A stretch of DNA of 37,655 nt, taken from contig DJHE01000008.1 in NCBI GenBank assembly GCA_002432945.1, positions 11,468-49,122 on the forward strand, in the 5' to 3' direction. The notes under the pieces are model-generated. The model did no database searches. It had not been told where the DNA came from and saw nothing but the letters and a program-made list of their open reading frames with translations. Numbering within the stretch: position 1 is the stretch's first letter; every line of letters starts with the position of its first letter. Source of the stretch: Synergistaceae bacterium UBA5827 (GTDB lineage: Bacteria; Synergistota; Synergistia; Synergistales; 79-D21). The translations under genes and the position numbers were made by a program. This document shows positions 35,414 through 37,655 of this stretch, in pieces.

Positions 35414-35441
35414 CAAGGAAACTGTAAATCCTTGTTTTTTT
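35414..35441 (+). terminator. Intrinsic terminator after selB
   Basis: A modest 6-bp stem (CAAGGA / TCCTTG) with a 9-nt loop, followed by seven T residues (35435-35441). The T-tract shares bases with the promoter of the next operon. Confidence 0.65.
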
Positions 35442-35460
35442 GCAAATTGTGTGGTAAAAT
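35432..35460 (+). promoter_or_regulatory. Promoter of the veg-ispE-purR operon
   Basis: TTGTTT at 35432-35437 and TAAAAT at 35455-35460 with exactly 17 nt between. The TGG preceding the -10 adds an extended element. Start site near 35467. The -35 lies inside the selB terminator. Confidence 0.75.
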
Positions 35461-35489
35461 GCGACAAAATGCTCCTGGGAGTGAAGTCG

Positions 35490-35735
35490 ATGAGCGCTGA
35501 TCTCTGTAGGATAAGAGCCCAGGTAGCGGTTCACAAAGGCTCAAAAGTTCGCTACCGGGCAACAAAAGGAAGGCGAAAGGTGGAGGAAAGGCAGGGAATC
35601 ATCCTCGAAACCTATCCCAACCTGTTTACGATGTATGTTGAATCCCAACAAAGCACGGTCTCTTTCAGTTATGTCGAGCTCCTTACAAAAGAGGTCGAAT
35701 TGGAGATTTTGCCCGGTCACGAAAAGCTTATCTAG
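35490..35735 (+). CDS. veg: Veg family protein
   Basis: Small Veg/DUF1021 protein (81 residues), in B. subtilis a stimulator of biofilm formation. The key block KGRRKVEERQGIILETYPNLF, then VSFSYVELLTKEVEL, matches the family. In-frame ATG 35469 and GTG 35481 are possible, but ATG 35490 lies 8 nt from GGGAG and gives the usual length. It precedes ispE and purR, the same order as in the Bacillus veg-sspF-ispE-purR region minus the spore gene. Molecular function is not established. Confidence 0.9.
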   Translation: MSADLCRIRAQVAVHKGSKVRYRATKGRRKVEERQGIILETYPNLFTMYVESQQSTVSFSYVELLTKEVELEILPGHEKLI

Positions 35736-35750
35736 GTACTTTCATGAGAA

Positions 35751-35782
35751 AGGCCTCGGCGATCAGAAGCCGGGGCCTTTTT
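35751..35782 (+). terminator. Intrinsic terminator between veg and ispE
   Basis: Ten-bp stem AGGCCTCGGC / GCCGGGGCCT with one G-T pair and a GATCAGAA loop, then TTTTT ending at 35782. It lies only about 38 nt before the proposed ispE start, so it would reduce veg readthrough into ispE and purR. Confidence 0.88.
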
Positions 35783-35820
35783 CAATGCCCGGAAATTCCG
35801 GCGGAAAGAAGGAACGTGCG

Positions 35821-36672
35821 TTGGAATACTTGATTCCGTCACCTCTCAAGCTCAATTTGACCCTCCGCATTACGGGCCGGCAGGCGAATGGTCTTCATCG
35901 CCTAAACTCTCTATCCTGGCGTTTTCATGGACACGAATCAATCGTTGTCCGCCTTCCCGCGCCGGGAGGGAAAGATATTGTGCGGGTTTACAATTATGTG
36001 ATAAACGGTCAGAATATTATGCTTAAGGTGCTTAACGATCTAAGAAGTCATGGATTCCCAAATATCCCTCTTGAAATAGACATAAACAAGGCAGTTCCCC
36101 CGGGAACCGGCCTCGGCTCGGGAAGCGGGAACGCAGCGGCCTTGATCGGATGGGCAAGGCGTGTATTTTCCCGTGACATCCTTGTGGGACTTGAATCCAA
36201 TATCGGGGCGGACATCCCTTTCCTCGCGGGGCACGCATCTTTGGCCAGGGTCCGGGGCATTGGGGACATAATTGAACCTGTGGATGCGAATCTGCCTTTT
36301 TCTGCCTGTGTCATGATTCCGAAGTGGCGCTCGAATACGGGGGAAGCTTACCGTTCCGTCGACGACGAAACGAACGGTTGCTGGATGCCTGACGAGGATG
36401 CCTTTAACGAAAGTGAGAAGATCTTAACAGCCCTTGCCGCAAATGAGAGGGTCGGGCTGCTACCGAACGACTTTATCCCAGGCCTCGCACAGCTCCATCC
36501 GGAATATGAAGTCCTTTTCGGTATTCTTGAAAGGACCAGGGCTCTAGCCTGGGGTCTTTCTGGAAGCGGTAGCGCATTATTTGCACTTATGCCCGAACGA
36601 AGCCATTTAGAAGAACTAGGGGCAAAAATCGCCAATGCTCCAGGAATCGAGAGAATCCTATTCTGGGAGTGA
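35821..36672 (+). CDS. ispE: 4-(cytidine 5'-diphospho)-2-C-methyl-D-erythritol kinase
   Basis: GHMP kinase of the MEP isoprenoid pathway; 283 residues. The catalytic lysine is in SPLKLNLTLRITGRQANGLH. The ATP-binding GHMP motif PPGTGLGSGSGNAAA replaces the more usual GGGSSNAA. The catalytic aspartate is in NIGADIPFLAG, and the C-terminal GLSGSGSALFAL is complete. The start is TTG 35821, with AAGGA 7 nt upstream, giving the standard family N-terminus. ATG 35785 follows the terminator with no ribosome-binding site. Confidence 0.93.
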   Translation: MEYLIPSPLKLNLTLRITGRQANGLHRLNSLSWRFHGHESIVVRLPAPGGKDIVRVYNYVINGQNIMLKVLNDLRSHGFPNIPLEIDINKAVPPGTGLGSGSGNAAALIGWARRVFSRDILVGLESNIGADIPFLAGHASLARVRGIGDIIEPVDANLPFSACVMIPKWRSNTGEAYRSVDDETNGCWMPDEDAFNESEKILTALAANERVGLLPNDFIPGLAQLHPEYEVLFGILERTRALAWGLSGSGSALFALMPERSHLEELGAKIANAPGIERILFWE

Positions 36673-36677
36673 TGACT

Positions 36678-37487
36678 GTGAAAGTCCAGCGTACTGAGCG
36701 CCTTGTCAGGATCGCCTCAAGGTTTCTCCTGTTTCCTTCCCGCCTGATCTCCATGACGCAAATGGCAGACTGCTTCAAGGTTTCAAAAACGGTGATCAGT
36801 GACGATGTTTCGATCATCAACGATTCTCTCTCGGAAGAAGGAATCGGTGTCATATCGGTCGATCGGGGGAGAACTGGTGGCGCTTCCTTCCTCCCCACGT
36901 TGGGCAGCACAAAACGGAAAGAAACCCTGGAATCCATCGCCCGTCTGCTTTCCGATAAGGAAAGAGTCCTACCCGGGGGCTTGATCTATTATGGTGACAT
37001 CCTCTTCGACCCGATGTATGCCTTCTGTCTTGGAATGGCGCTCGCGTCCGATTTTTCAGATAGGGAAGCAGAAGTTGTCATGACCTCCGAAGTTAAGGGA
37101 ATACCCCTCGCTCTTTTTACCGCCCATGCCCTGGGTCTCCCGCTAGCGGTCTGCCGCTTCCGCAATAGGGCCTCCGACGGACCGGCGGTAGCCGTGCATT
37201 ACCCAACCGGGACCGGTGATGTCCAAGCCATGTACCTGGGCACACGCCAGCTCCAGAAAGGAAAGAAGGTCCTTCTGGTGGACGACTACATGCGGGGGGG
37301 TAGCACAGCGGCAGGAATGCTCCTTATGGCAAAAGAATTCGGAGCCGAGGTTGTCGGAACGGGCGTCTTCATCGTCGCAGCCGAACCCGCCAAGAAAGCG
37401 GTTTCAGACTACCGGGCCCTTCTGAGGCTTGAAAAATCACAGGAAGGGACACCCCTTGTTTCTATCGTCATGGATAGCAATGTTTGA
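36678..37487 (+). CDS. purR: Pur operon repressor PurR (B. subtilis type)
   Basis: PRPP-sensing transcription regulator (269 residues), unrelated to the LacI-type PurR of E. coli. The N-terminal winged helix (about 1-75) begins KVQRTERLVRIASRFL. The C-terminal type I phosphoribosyltransferase-like domain has the PRPP loop VLLVDDYMRGGSTAAGM, near residue 197. GTG 36678 lies 8 nt from GGGAG and matches the Bacillus N-terminus. ATG 36672, overlapping the ispE stop, is only 2 nt from that site. The pur operon on the opposite strand of this window is the obvious target. Confidence 0.94.
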   Translation: MKVQRTERLVRIASRFLLFPSRLISMTQMADCFKVSKTVISDDVSIINDSLSEEGIGVISVDRGRTGGASFLPTLGSTKRKETLESIARLLSDKERVLPGGLIYYGDILFDPMYAFCLGMALASDFSDREAEVVMTSEVKGIPLALFTAHALGLPLAVCRFRNRASDGPAVAVHYPTGTGDVQAMYLGTRQLQKGKKVLLVDDYMRGGSTAAGMLLMAKEFGAEVVGTGVFIVAAEPAKKAVSDYRALLRLEKSQEGTPLVSIVMDSNV

Positions 37488-37512
37488 CGCCCCTTGCCGC
37501 CTGCGTTAAAAT
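37484..37512 (+). promoter_or_regulatory. Promoter of the ferredoxin gene
   Basis: TTGACG at 37484-37489 and TAAAAT at 37507-37512 with a 17-nt spacer. The -35 overlaps the purR stop codon. Start site near 37519, giving a short leader with a strong Shine-Dalgarno. Confidence 0.8.
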
Positions 37513-37541
37513 CGGTTTCGCGAAGGAGGTGACCCCCTTTC

Positions 37542-37655
37542 ATGCTCGTGAAGGTTAACCAGGAAGAATGTATTGGTTGCGGAGTGTGCGCCCAGATTTG
37601 CCCGGAAGTTTTTGAACTCGACGAAGACGCCGGTAAGGCCAAGGTCATCCGAGCC
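37542..37655 (+). CDS. 4Fe-4S ferredoxin (3' end beyond window)
   Basis: The first 38 codons of a small ferredoxin: MLVKVNQEECIGCGVCAQIC, then PEVFELDEDAGKAKVI. The CIGCGVC...CP cysteine arrangement (CxxCxxC with a following CP) is that of single-cluster [4Fe-4S] ferredoxins of Thermotoga/Desulfovibrio type, a low-potential electron carrier. AAGGAGGTGA lies 9 nt before the ATG, an almost perfect ribosome-binding site suggesting high expression. The end and total length cannot be seen. Confidence 0.9.
   Translation, partial: MLVKVNQEECIGCGVCAQICPEVFELDEDAGKAKVIRA

Noticed and set aside
35409..35489. Selenocysteine tRNA gene after selB
   Set aside because: No acceptor stem/CCA, long variable arm or TTCGA-type T-loop can be found; the interval holds a terminator and a promoter instead.
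1..37655. CRISPR array, insertion sequence, prophage or tRNA gene
   Set aside because: I saw no regularly spaced repeats, transposase or integrase motifs, terminal inverted repeats or tRNA cloverleaf signatures anywhere in the window.

Overview
This window (about 37.7 kb, G+C a little above 50% by eye) is a gene-dense bacterial chromosome segment with housekeeping and biosynthetic genes and no sign of phage, insertion sequences or CRISPR. The gene content suggests an anaerobic, amino-acid-fermenting bacterium, most likely of the Synergistota. It has a veg-ispE-purR block that otherwise recalls Firmicutes, a T-box riboswitch, HypA/HypB nickel chaperones, SelA/SelB for selenocysteine, a B. subtilis-type PurR and purS/purQ/purL, and a tRNA nucleotidyltransferase fused to DHH and CBS domains. 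The phylum is inferred from gene content; there is no rRNA here to settle it.

Layout. (1) 1-1239, minus strand: a class I aminotransferase, divergent from (2) hpf (1435-1983), which has its own promoter and terminator. (3) 2057-9694, plus strand: an overlapping operon hypA-hypB-uvrD/pcrA-coaE-cca(DHH-CBS type)-M50 protease-surE, mostly joined by short stop/start overlaps. (4) 9684-11342: a strong promoter, a long T-box leader that also holds an arginine-rich 53-codon reading frame, and argG. (5) 11433-17184, plus strand: glycerate 2-kinase, hydroxypyruvate/glyoxylate reductase, a two-domain PPK2 polyphosphate:AMP phosphotransferase, a small nitroreductase and an unrecognised 419-residue protein. 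A 20-bp perfect inverted repeat then serves as a terminator between converging genes. (6) 27377-17234, minus strand: the purine operon in transcription order purC-S-Q-L-F-M-N-H-D-E. It carries the PRPP-to-IMP genes except purK and purB. (7) 27555-35408, plus strand, divergent from purC: yicC, lepA, hemW, an unrecognised 192-residue protein, selA and selB. (8) 35432-37655, plus strand: veg, ispE and purR under one promoter (with an internal terminator after veg), then a second promoter and the start of a 4Fe-4S ferredoxin gene cut by the window edge.

How they work together. The purine operon and PurR, its likely regulator, lie about 9 kb apart. Glycerate kinase and the 2-hydroxyacid dehydrogenase form a hydroxypyruvate/glycerate pair. 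SelA makes Sec-tRNA and SelB delivers it, but neither selC nor a recognisable selenoprotein is present. The best candidates for something undescribed are the argG leader (T-box plus arginine-rich reading frame with mutually exclusive pairings), the two unrecognised proteins, and hemW, which lacks a usable start codon at its conserved N-terminus.
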